This document shows positions 34,267 to 44,740 of a DNA stretch of 64,000 nt, piece after piece. A program made the position numbers and the translations under genes. Numbering within the stretch: position 1 is the first letter of the stretch; the number at the start of each line of letters is the position of its first letter. Below the pieces are notes generated by a model. It did no database searches. It saw only the letters and a list, made by a program, of their open reading frames with translations, and was not told the DNA's origin. The DNA comes from Klebsormidium nitens (taxonomy: Eukaryota; Streptophyta; Klebsormidiophyceae; Klebsormidiales; Klebsormidiaceae): NCBI GenBank assembly GCA_000708835.1, contig DF237110.1:1-64000 (forward strand), read 5' to 3'.

Positions 34267-35544
34267 ATGGCCACGATCGGCGCTCAGCTACAGAGCGTGA
34301 TGGTTCCAGCGAATCTGCGAACCAGGTCAAAGTCCCGCGCCCCACCTCCTACTTGCGGAAGTCCTCTTGGTTTGCCCGCTGCAATGCCAGCTGTCGCAGG
34401 TCCTTTGGTCAGAACCGTGCAGCTGTTGAGGACAGGTTGCGCAGGAAGTGAGGTCTGCTCACGAGCGTCGCCCCTAGGAGATGCCCTTCGTAGCATTGGG
34501 GGACTCAAAGCGTCGACCTGCTTTAGAAGACTCACTACATCAGGGAGGAGCGAGCAGAGTGGCCTGTGCCGACTGTTGCCACTGGCTGTCTCATCTTGTG
34601 GAGGATTGCACTGCCGATGCCGTCCTTTGGAAGCCGCTTCTGGTCATCATCCCGACGTCTTTGTCCTCGGAGGTATCTCTAGTCTGGTGGGGAGGAAGAA
34701 GGTGTTGGTGTGTCAAACAGCGGCCACTGCTGATCATGGGACTAGCGAGACTTCTGGAGAACAGATTAGGGATGGGGCGGAAACCGAGGAGGCCCAATGT
34801 GTAGACAAAGGAGTGGTTGCGGCTAACAGCCGTACAGAGGGTAAATTGTGCACAGAATGCGAGGTGTGGAAGCCGCTTCGGAATTTTAAGAAGCTGGCGA
34901 GCGCTGTCGATGGGCGACACATCTTATGCCGAGCGTGTGACACCAAGCTACGGGGTCAGCAAGCGGGAAGGGAACTTCATCACCTTGCAATGCCGATTGC
35001 TGAAGCGTGGGCACAAGCAAAGAAATGCACCAAGTGCAGTCTGGTTCAGGAGCTGCGGGATTTCCCACGTCAATCACAACGCAAGGATGGCTTGTACACG
35101 TATTGCCGGAGTTGTGTAAGTGAACGTCATGAACGATTGCCCGCCCGCTCTGCTGCTGACTCAGCGACGTGCATTCAGTGTGGGCTGGAAAAGCCCGCTG
35201 CAGATTTCCCTCCGAACAGATCAAAAAGGAATGGGTTGAACTCGGTTTGCAGACTGTGTCATCTGGAACTTTTGGAAGGATTTAGAAATAACGTCAGAAA
35301 GTTACAGGTGTATGTAAAGAGGACAGATAAGATGTGCACCCGGTGCAAAGTCAACAAGCCCGTAGAGTCATCTGCTAGCGAGACGGTTTCCCGTGACGGT
35401 CTTGACAGCATTTGTAAGGCTTGTAGAAAGAGCTCCAACAAAGAGGCATACAGGCGCCGGGTATCCACAAGGCCTGTCAAACTGTTGAATAAGGTGAGGG
35501 GTACAATTGCAGATAGCAATTGCGAAGTAGTATCACATGTCTAG
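34267..35544 (+). CDS. Protein with four CxxC-x22-CxxC zinc-binding modules, single exon
   Basis: This uninterrupted 425-codon frame starts at ATG in CATCATGGCC and ends at TAG. Residues 1 to ~160 are rich in Ala, Ser, Arg and Leu with few acidic residues, which suggests an organelle transit peptide. Four modules follow with identical internal spacing of 22 residues: Cys 195/198-221/224, 254/257-280/283, 302/305-328/331 and 357/360-383/386. Each reads roughly K-x-C-x2-C, KP, F, then DG or NGL, then C-R/K-x-C. Such DGL-x-x-x-CxxC modules resemble small zinc ribbons seen beside HNH-type nucleases and in organellar nucleic-acid proteins. No nuclease catalytic motif is visible, so nucleic-acid binding is only an inference. 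It lies between two decayed mnmE copies and has a dead sister at 29166-30445. Confidence 0.75.
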   Translation: MATIGAQLQSVMVPANLRTRSKSRAPPPTCGSPLGLPAAMPAVAGPLVRTVQLLRTGCAGSEVCSRASPLGDALRSIGGLKASTCFRRLTTSGRSEQSGLCRLLPLAVSSCGGLHCRCRPLEAASGHHPDVFVLGGISSLVGRKKVLVCQTAATADHGTSETSGEQIRDGAETEEAQCVDKGVVAANSRTEGKLCTECEVWKPLRNFKKLASAVDGRHILCRACDTKLRGQQAGRELHHLAMPIAEAWAQAKKCTKCSLVQELRDFPRQSQRKDGLYTYCRSCVSERHERLPARSAADSATCIQCGLEKPAADFPPNRSKRNGLNSVCRLCHLELLEGFRNNVRKLQVYVKRTDKMCTRCKVNKPVESSASETVSRDGLDSICKACRKSSNKEAYRRRVSTRPVKLLNKVRGTIADSNCEVVSHV

Positions 35545-36300
35545 TAGGCAGTTAGGACTCGTGTGGTGGGGAGGTATGTTTTTTTGGGGCCGGTCAGAGA
35601 ATTGGTTTCGTAAACCAGAGCACATGCAGTTTCGTTGCATCATATGAGTAGTCGAAACGCTGAGCCAAGGCCTTCAATGTCAAATTGAGTATGCACAGGT
35701 AGGAGGCCAACTTCTTTTTCAGTACTAGATTAACGCCACGATAAATCACCTACGTCGAATCCTGTCATGCCAATGTTGCAAGAAGTCAAGCAGACATTCT
35801 GGAAGTACTGCCTAACCTGAGTTGGCTGAAATGTGGTAGAGCTTGCATCAGACTCTCTGGAATTTTGTATATCATTTTCACTATTTTCCTTACAAAGAGA
35901 CTGGGCGTACCTTCATTTTCTATTGCTTGAGTCCTCCTATTCCTTATCATTCATTTTTCCAATCCGGATTGCTGCTCTCCACTTTGGCCTATCTCAACAG
36001 ATCTCGAGATTAGTGGACCACGCGCTCCGTTGACTAACTTTTTGCAGATTGCCAACCTTTCAAACCTTTGCAGATCTCGTACAAACCCGATCCTTGCAGA
36101 GTCTTACGATCGGTGTCCCCCTGACAGGACTGCAGTGACGTCATTACCTGCACCGCAAGACTTACCTGCGCATTTCGTTTTTCAGATGAGGCCTGCTGAC
36201 GTCATGGTCACCTGGCGCTGCCAGCCTGTGGGGCGGAGTCCCAACGTAAATGCACTGCCGCCGCATGTTGCTCCAGCCAATGGGGAGATGTGTGCGGTAG
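35545..36300. repeat. Duplicated 3' flank of the CxxC gene, second copy
   Basis: This is the counterpart of 30446-31230. The homology runs through the CTATTGCTTGAGTCCTCCTAT and CAGATGAGGCCTGCTGACGTC segments and then gives way to sequence leading into the third, decayed mnmE copy. Confidence 0.6.
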
Positions 36301-36616
36301 ATATGAGAGGCGGCCCTGAAGGCTGTGAGCACTTGGTTTACAAGCAAAGTAGTGTGCGGCGCCCTTTTTCTTTATGATCCTCAATTGGTTGAAACCGTTC
36401 TATCAAAAAAAATTCCCTGTTTCTGCCTTTCCTCTCTGTCAAGCTGCTTCTATCCTCTCTGGATATCAGCCGCACTCCGACACACGGTGGTCTTGGTTCC
36501 AAGCCGAGAATCTCCACAGCATAGCTTGGGCCTCTTTATCCAATACAATCACTTTGTGACGTAAGAAAGAAGAGAACAGATTTATTTTTACATGCTCTGC
36601 TTTGCTTTACATGCAG

Positions 36617-39345
36617 GCGAGGTTACTCTGAGGGCCTTCCTGAACGGCCGTCTCGACCTGACGTAAGCGGAGGGCATCGCCGACCTCATCAATGCGCGCA
36701 CGACCCAGACTGACGAGAGTCCGTTGTTGACAGTGCAAGTAAGACCTCTTTATTGCCAGTCACTTGAATCCTTATGAGCAACTGCGGGCTGCATCAGACG
36801 AACCTCCATAAGCAACGCCGGATTGTGCTCAGGACTTTTCAGGGGTCTCAGCTTTGCCAAAAAACCTTAGCTTTGGAGAGAGACTGAGATATGTTTGTGC
36901 TGCGTACGAGCAGCTTCGACCATCTCAATCCCGGACGGCGGCATAGAGATCAAACGCGATAAGCCTACACTTTTCCAGAGGTTCACGAACGGCCAGTAAG
37001 AGCTCAAGCACTCCAGTAGATTCTAAGCGCTTCTCTTCCCTTTCTCGCTATCGGCGGAGTTCGACCATGTTGAGCTCGTGCTCTGGAACCAAACGTCTAC
37101 GTCTTTAATGACGTCGACCAGATCAAACCCGTGCTATGTTCCTGTTTGAGTCTTCTTCTCCAGAAATTTGTGCAAATGCAATGCGATCTGGGCTACTCTT
37201 CTCTGCATAGCACTCCCGGGTGCACCTTTTGCTTCTGCTTTGTGTTCCGTGCGTCTATATCATCGCCCGCAGCTTTTAAGGGCACTTGGGCTGGGAGACC
37301 AAACTGCTTCTGCGCGGGTTTGCACATGAGTTGCGCCCTCTATGACTTTCACAAACACGCTCCGCATGTCTTCCGGCCGCACTCAAAGACGCTTCTGAAA
37401 AGACACTGCTTTGACCTTGTAACGCTGCTCTGGCATTGAATGCATTGAATTGCTATACTAAACCCCATTGTTTCTCGTTCCGTTCACCTCGGCAATGTCA
37501 CTAGACATTCTCTTGCCGCTCTGTTTGACCCTCAGAGCCCGCAGCCGGCGAAATTCTATGACCTACCTCCTGGCGCTTCTTGTCCTCTTTCTCTGAACCG
37601 CGGAAACATGAGTCTCAGGACCCTTTCGACGTCATCCGTCCCTCACGCGATTCGCCCGGCGGAACAGGCGCATACCGCGCGACAAATCCGATTCCGCCCC
37701 TGTGCCCGGTGAGCAGGGAGTAGGCAATCGTGGTCAATTGCCGTTGACGAAAAGAAGCTTATCCACATTTCCTCATCTTTCCGGTGTATTTAATCAAATT
37801 GCTCTTTGCCCGGTGCAGAGTGACCGGGCCATGGTGACCGACATTCCTGGCATCACTCTGGACGTGGTGGAGGCAGCGGTGTCGGTCGGGGGGATCCCTC
37901 TGTACCTGCTGAACACGGTCTGCATCCGATCCACGTCAGACAGGTGAGTGACAACGGCAATTCTGCATGTTCTGCTGTACGAAAGAGAGTTGGCTTTGAT
38001 CTTGGAAGAGAAGAATTGTTTGTCGTGAACTCCCCGCTTTAGGCCGGTCCTCTGGGACTTGGACGCAGCAAATAGCCTTCGCTTCTGACAAAGTCAAATA
38101 GGGCCTTCATTCACGGTCTTGGGACAAGGCCCCCACTCTTGAGCGACTCTCGACTCCTCAAGTGTGAGACATACAGCCGACCGCGCTTCCTTTCGTGCTC
38201 ATTACTGTCGTCCGTGGTTGTTTCTGTGAATTTGTTGCAAAAGTGGGAGTTCTTCCTGAATCCAAAACTCATTTTGTCCTGCAATGCGTTCCTGAGGAGA
38301 GTCAATCTTGTCACAGGAGTTTCCGTTGGGTCGAGATTGTTGCCAGCAGACGTCCTTCTGTACCTGCCACGTCAGCATGACGTAACAATTCCGATTGCTG
38401 CAGGCGTGGAGCGCTCCAAGGACGCCGCTGCGGGCGCTGTCGTGGTCGTAAAGGTGGTGAGCGCCGCCGACGGCTGGACGGAGAGCGGGCACCTAAGTAG
38501 CGAGTGGTGGTACCCGACAGCTGGCGCCAGGTGTTCGCACGGCGGGTCGCCACGTGTGCTCGGGACGGAGTCGGTCTGGAGAGCGGGCGCTGTTAAACAT
38601 TGTTGGTGCGGGGGTGGCGGCAGCGGAGGGCATCTCACGGGCGGTGAAACAGGTAAGGGCTGATTGCAGGAGCCTTTGAAAGCATTTTTGAGATTGTGTG
38701 TTTTAACCGCTAGCATAGCTGAGCGAATCTTAGAATCCCGTAGTGAGACGCTTCTTGGTTTCAACCAGGCCATCAGCACGGAAGTACTTTTCGGAGACTG
38801 CTCTAGGTTGCTCCTCTAGGTGCAATTGAGGAGGCCGCAGCACGATTGTAAGGACCGACTTGCCGTCTTCTCAAGACTTCCCGTGATTGGCTTTGCTGCA
38901 AAGCTGAAGCTGTCTTCGCTCTTGTCAGCTAGTCTTCGACCTTGCTCTGACGTCACCCTGTTCGGCTCACTTGTGCTCTGCTCTATAAAGCAATGAACTG
39001 GCAACTCTCTTCTCGCTGCACGTGTTCGACCAGGTTGCTACCTTGCCGTTGGCCATCTCTATCAAAGTCATCTCTTCTTAAGTCAATAAGAGCTGCCAAG
39101 ACGTACCTCTGGTGATCACAGGCTAAGCCGACGTCATCCTTTCTCCGCAGCGGCAAGCGGAGCAGCTAGTGCGCGCGAGTGAGGCCCTCCAGCGCCTGGT
39201 TGCAAGCATCGATGACGACTTACCAGTCGACTTTGGGAAGGTCGACGTGCGCGAGGCAGCGCTCGCACTACGTAAGAGTAGTGGGGATGACGTCACGGAG
39301 AAGGTGCTCGACGGCAGGTTCAGAAGGAAAGTGACAAGTCGAGAA
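36617..39345 (+). pseudogene. Second decayed copy of mnmE (exons 4, 6, 7, 8)
   Basis: The exon 4 remnant (36617-36738) keeps its splice sites but has an in-frame TAA at 36664 where the gene has CAA. Exon 5 is missing. The exon 6 remnant (37819-37943) reads GIT for the GTT of G2 and loses DTAG. The exon 7 remnant (38404-38652) has a TAG and a large deletion that removes the insert and NKVD. The exon 8 remnant (39151 to ~39345) loses the FCIGK end and runs on to a stop near 39450. Introns match the other decayed copy (31379-33340) more closely than the live gene, so the two dead copies share a history. Confidence 0.85.
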
Positions 39346-39450
39346 GTATTTTATAGAGTGCGGAATATCAAAAAGATGGTGCAGACACCGTACGATAGGA
39401 ATCAACACAGTCGTGAGCTGAAGGTTCCTGGCGGCATAGTGTATGCATGA

Positions 39451-40450
39451 TCTTAAAAGTGGCTTCTCAGAAACATACTATAACGACCATCCGATCTGCA
39501 TGCGATGAATGATTGATTTCTGAGCTACGTTTCCAGCTTGGCACAAGACAATGCATGCGGCACACCATATATTGATTTTGAAGTGGTTGATCAGATGTTA
39601 TACATTTTGGGCGCATGCATGCATGCTAGCTCCAATTGTACAGATACGTACATCTGACTAAGCCTGTACGTCGCGGCGGCCGCATGCACCGGCTCATGTG
39701 CTGCGCTTGTAACATACAATTTATGAAATGCCGCACCGGGTTGCACTATGTTGCAGGTTACGGGGTCATTAGGTCAGGATTGCTTTGATTAATGAAGGCG
39801 AATTAGAGGGGCGCACATGAAATTGAGCTTGCACTGACATGCGCTCGCATCCTACAGCGGCAGTCGTGCCGGGCCGGTCATGCGCGCGCTCCATTTCATG
39901 GTTACCCCGATTGCGCGCGCGGGGTTTTTTGATGCATGCACATGATCAATGGAACCAATACAGAACTCAAGGAAAACACGGCGAGGCCCCGAGTACGTCG
40001 TCTGGCCGAACGTCCCGCTAAACATGATCGAGATGGCCCCGTTCAATCTATTTCCGATTTCAGTGTCGTTGTCATCACTTCCATTGCCAACGTTCTTTGT
40101 CCGGTCTTGGTCTTCGATATGCTTTTATAGCTTATATGCTTGATCGACCTGATTCACACACTAGCTTTCCTCATGACAAAGCAAGCCTCGTCTTCTCGTT
40201 TTTCGTCAATCCGTGAAACTCTTCAGCCATGCCCATGTGCGATGATTAGCTGTGAATGAGGATGGAATCAAAAGCATACAATCATGGCAATGCGATGCCT
40301 TGAAATTCAGGGTACCTATCACAATTGTGAAGCTACCTTAAGGTGTTGCTTGGCCTCCCTCATTGTAAAGAATAGCTCTGTAAGTCAGTGCCACTCCTTG
40401 TGACTACTAGCTATGTAAGTCAGTGCTCTGCAGACCTGTTGCTTTCTTTG
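39451..40450. other. Spacer without gene
   Basis: AT-richer sequence with alternating GCATGCATGC words around 39500-39700. No splice-consistent ORF. It separates the mnmE duplication region from the ADP-ribosyltransferase array. Confidence 0.5.
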
Positions 40451-42637
40451 TCAAGATTGTCCCTTGACTCGGTACGAGAAGTCGACGGTGCACAACGGCA
40501 GCTCGTAATGCACGTTATTCATTACTACGACTCCTTGATAACCTAGATATCGCGGAGAGACCGCCAATCCAACAGGAAGCAACAGGAAGAGAATCAATCT
40601 GAACCTCTGATGCTGCTGCGGCGCCTGAGCTGCATCATAAGGCTGGCCTTTGCGACAGTAGCCTGTACTCGTCATCGGAGACATGGCAAACCAGTCTGAT
40701 CCGCTCAATACTCTCTTTTCCGGCAGCATTCCGTCCTTTAGGATGGACGGAATGTTGGCGGGCGGAGTGCCGTGGAAGGCGAAGGTGAGCGGAGCGATAG
40801 ACGGGGTGGCGGCGCCCATAAGCGTTCGGAAAGCAGCTGCATTTATACAAATGATTGTCGGAGCACGCAAGAAATGCGACGAGACGTCTTCAAGCAGAGG
40901 AAGATTCAACGAGACAGTGCTCATTCAGAAAAGGCAGGGCAAAGCACGGAAGTCCAAGGTCGAACAATGAAAGTCAATCAACTTCAGCCGTCACCCCATG
41001 CTCCAAACCCCCTTTGAGTTGCGGAAAGAAATCAGGTTCTCTGCATGCTCAACTTTAAAGCAAAGCCGTTTCCTTTAACGAGGCGCTCTCACGTACCTCC
41101 CAGCTTTGCCACGTGTCCGCTCATCGCGCCCCGGAAGCCCTGATACAGAGCACCCCCAGGCTGCGCCTGCTTGTTTATAGCAACCCGGGAAAGCTGAACT
41201 TTGTCAATTCCACGGCTGTGATTGTACGGCTGTAGGAGGGGCCCCTCGGTCACCTCTTGTAAGAAGCTGTCGATGCGCTCTTCCGAGATGAGAAAGTTCA
41301 GGACCTCCGTGACGACCAAGAGAGATAGTCAGCAGTCGTTTCAGGCTGGCTGCAGTAAGCCTCCTCAGGAACCAATCTGAATATAATAGGACAAGTTCGG
41401 ATGAAGCATCTTATCGAGACTGGATTGAAGTATTGCATGATTTCCGGGCAGAGATTGGATCATGTAATTCGGGAGGCACGCAAAGACCGGATGTTCAAAA
41501 GAAAGTCGCATGTCGGGCATTACAGAAGATAACCCAAGTGCACCACGGTTCAAAACCCTTTCGGTGGGGTTGGTCCAAGAGGAACGGAAAGTAACGCAGG
41601 AAAGAAAAACATCTGATCACAAAACGATCCCGATTCGTTCGAAAACTTCTACGCCCAGGAAGCGTCATTATCTGAGACCTTATAGCCGTAAGAGCTCTCT
41701 GATCAGAACGTATGTTGCGCGGAAGCTCCAAACCATTTCTTCACTTTCCTGTCTCTGCTTCGCCGCTCCGCACTCCGCAATCATGGCCGCGAGCGCAGGC
41801 GCAGTGCTGGGCAGCCGGTCGAAGATGATCGTCGAAGAGAAGCCCCAGCGGATGGCGCGGAAGGCCTTCGACGACGAAGAGCCGTCCCGCATGGTTGCGA
41901 ACGTAAGCAACCGATTCTCGCTCACGGGCTTTGAGTACCTGCATTGGAAGGAAGTTATCTTGGTCTGAATGAGACTGTCAAGCGGTTGATCAAGTTCGTC
42001 TTCTTTTCCTTGCCAAGCTGACTTTTGGAGGTTACCAGTTGATGAACACGTGCCCTACTGGCTGACACGTTAGGCCCACAACTCGTCGTGACGATTGATC
42101 TCGGAAAGAACCTCTCTTGTTTACTTCTGACTCTTCCCTATCTTGAAGAGTCAGATCGATCTCTTTCAATCAGGGACTTTCGTATTTAGACAATCTTCTT
42201 TCTTCGGACCAAAGATACATATATTAAACAGGCAACCAAGGCGAAATGAGAAGGTTCAGATAGCTTCGAGGTCTGATCGATTGGGCCTTACAAGATTTTG
42301 ACTTTGACAGCAGCACAAACGACCTTAAAGGCGCCGACACATCATTCTGCAGAGCGGGCTTACTTGGCCTCTGCGCGCGCGCGCTTCGTCTTTCTCTGTC
42401 CGCGCTTCGTCGTCCGCGCCGGCTGGAGCCCCTTCACCCGGGGCGACCGCCGCACTGCTTCTTTCACCTTGAAGGTCGCCCGCCCGGAAGCATACGCCGC
42501 GAGCATAGCTCGGGCGACGCTGTCCTCGTATGGCTGCCATTGCCTTGAATGGGGTGCTCTCCAGCTGACGTTCAGGCGGAGACCGCTCTTGACAGGTGGC
42601 GGTGACTTGGAAGCCCTCACCATGACGTAATCTAGAC
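40451..42637 (-). CDS. WWE-PARP-like protein, array member 1 (5' end unresolved)
   Basis: Exons on the minus strand: WWE exon 42637-42364, middle exon 41938-41749, third exon 41304-41097, catalytic exon 40836-40451. The phases match those of the paralogues. The WWE exon has VSWRAPHSRQW, QPYEDSV and AAYASG, the best WWE match in the array, followed by a Lys/Arg-rich tail. The catalytic exon has FAFHGTPPANI, DGMLPEKR, SDWFA and STGYC, typical of PARP-type ADP-ribosyltransferases. The acceptor before the WWE exon (CTCCTAACAG) implies an upstream exon. I could not find the membrane-anchor exon the sister genes have; otherwise translation could start at the ATG at 42623. The donor after the middle exon reads CAG|GAAAGT instead of GT. 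A weak phase-compatible donor (ATG|GTTTGG) lies five codons further on. It is either a decaying gene or one with an altered splice. Confidence 0.6.
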
Positions 42638-43974
42638 CTGTTAGGAGATTGGAGAGGTTACGGGTTGTTGCTGAAATCGAGACGATAGTCCAGCTCCAGA
42701 AAGATTGTACTGGTCATTGAAAGCCGCTCCAAACAGCATTGAGCAATTGTGTCCCCTAATTAAGATGCATGATTTGCCTGAAGTCACGCGTTGACAGACC
42801 ACCTGCTCAAAATGCCCGGAGAGGGAATCTTTGGCAGTCAAACCTTCAATGAATGAGCGATGCTGTTGCCGCAATTGTAGACAGCATCCTTGGATTCTTC
42901 ATCGAAGAAGCCGGAATGTACGGGTTGAGCCAAGTGTAGACTGAAAAGGCTGAGTTTGTTCAACGCCCCTCCAATGCAATATAGCGCGCAAGAGAATGTA
43001 CAGAACTGTGAGATGCACTGCGTCTGCGACTGCACTGTCCAATTGCAAGAATATTTTTCTCGAGGCAAATAAGCTTGCTAACTTTCCAATGAACCAGATG
43101 AGAGCTCGAATCATTTCGTTATGTGCATTAACACCCCAGCAAACTTGTATTCTAGGTTCGTGTGCAGAACAAACTGAAAACGTTGAGAGAATGGTCAGTC
43201 TTCAGCCTGGAATCAGCTAGCAACAGTCGTTGAGGGAATTTTCCAATCGCGCTTGTTTATGTGACCGTCCGAAAAAGCTCCAACCAACGGCTGCTTATGT
43301 GCTCGACTTAGGAATCAAAATTGGTCAAGTTAGCTGGCTCGCTCGGACCCCCTTGCGCCAGAGTATATTCATGGCGCCTTAACCACCAAATGTCCTGAAC
43401 AAAGTCACGAAGCACATGACGAAGGAATGTACCCAAACGCATGCTTTGCGAAGGTTCTCTTCTCCCAGCATCAAGTACTTGCGCACATCGCCATATTGCT
43501 CACCTGTGCTGCTGTAGATGTGCTACACAGACTTGCGCCGCTGCTTTGCAAAGCGCATGTGGTGGTGGCAAGAGTTCTTCAGCGGGGCGCAGCTAAAGAC
43601 TAAACCGCTTTCGTGGGGTTTATAAGTCTTACCTTGACGCGAGCTGCGCTCAACCAGAGTTGAGGTGCTGTCACCATGACGTCGCCTTGATGGCCTCTGT
43701 TCACGTGGTTCCGCGGCGGTTAATTCTTCGCAGCACTGTGCACATCTGTCACCGGAATATCAATCATGTGGTACCGCGCCGGGTAGCGACTCAAAGTACT
43801 GGCAAACAGTCGCCGAGGCGTTACGAGTCACTTGACGCCCCTCTGAATTAGGCCGCAGGCTTGCAATTATATAATCAATTGCAAGCTAATCTTAGATATT
43901 GTGGGCCCCTGTTCATTCTGCAAATAGAGCGTCGATTATGCCCAACATATTTTTGAAACGTTTATGCGACCAGT

Positions 43975-44470
43975 TCAGGTCTCGCGCGCCACCGTGCCGC
44001 CTGTGCACGCATGTCCATGCCAGTCTAAACCCTGCCCAAGACTAAAGACAATCTCCCCGCTGCATCTGACGTCTTGAACGGCCGGCTTTCTGAGCGTACT
44101 CGGACTTGACATCAAGAGCAGAATTACGATCGATTCAAAGCCACAAGAACTCTTCCTGATCCAAATCCATACTTTTTCGCATGCATCGTGCCTCATCGAA
44201 AGTTGCGTCATACGGTCTCGAAAAGCTGCAAGAATTTTACCACAAAACGGCTCTACTGCCGTGCGCTCAAGCAGAATGCGATTAAAGAGAAGTAGCGTGG
44301 AAGCCAGATCACATGATGCTATGGCGCTATTCAGATTCGCTTCTTCACTGCTTTGATTAAGCCTGTGAAAGAGCGCTGTAAACGGCTGGACTGCAAACAT
44401 TCCTGATTACATGAAGGCTATCGAAATGGTCTGCATGAACAAGTGCCGAGCTGGCAGGATTACCCATGGT
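43975..44470 (-). repeat. Conserved 3' flank block of the PARP array (behind member 2)
   Basis: It lies downstream of the catalytic exon of member 2 and matches 48720-49030 and 54990-55260, best around CGAGCTGGCAG and AGTAGCGTG. It contains a 141-codon minus-strand frame, but the frame is not shared by the other two copies, so I treat it as non-coding duplicated flank, possibly 3' untranslated sequence. Confidence 0.45.
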
Positions 44471-44740
44471 TGAATAGTAAAAGAATATTAACATTGTAGA
44501 CGGACTGGGCAGAGCAGCATCTTCATAATTTCTACATAAAACAAAACCCGTACTGACGCTTCCTGTTTGCTCCTAGTCCACCATACTACCGTGACTATGA
44601 CGGGATCCGACTTTCGTTCTCAACAAGAGACCTCAGGTTAGCACGTCTGAAATCAGTGCAATGGGTTTTGATGTCTACATGAATGTTTTGTCCCCAGACG
44701 CAAGAGCTTCCGCGCGCCTAGCGACCTTAAGGGCACAATG

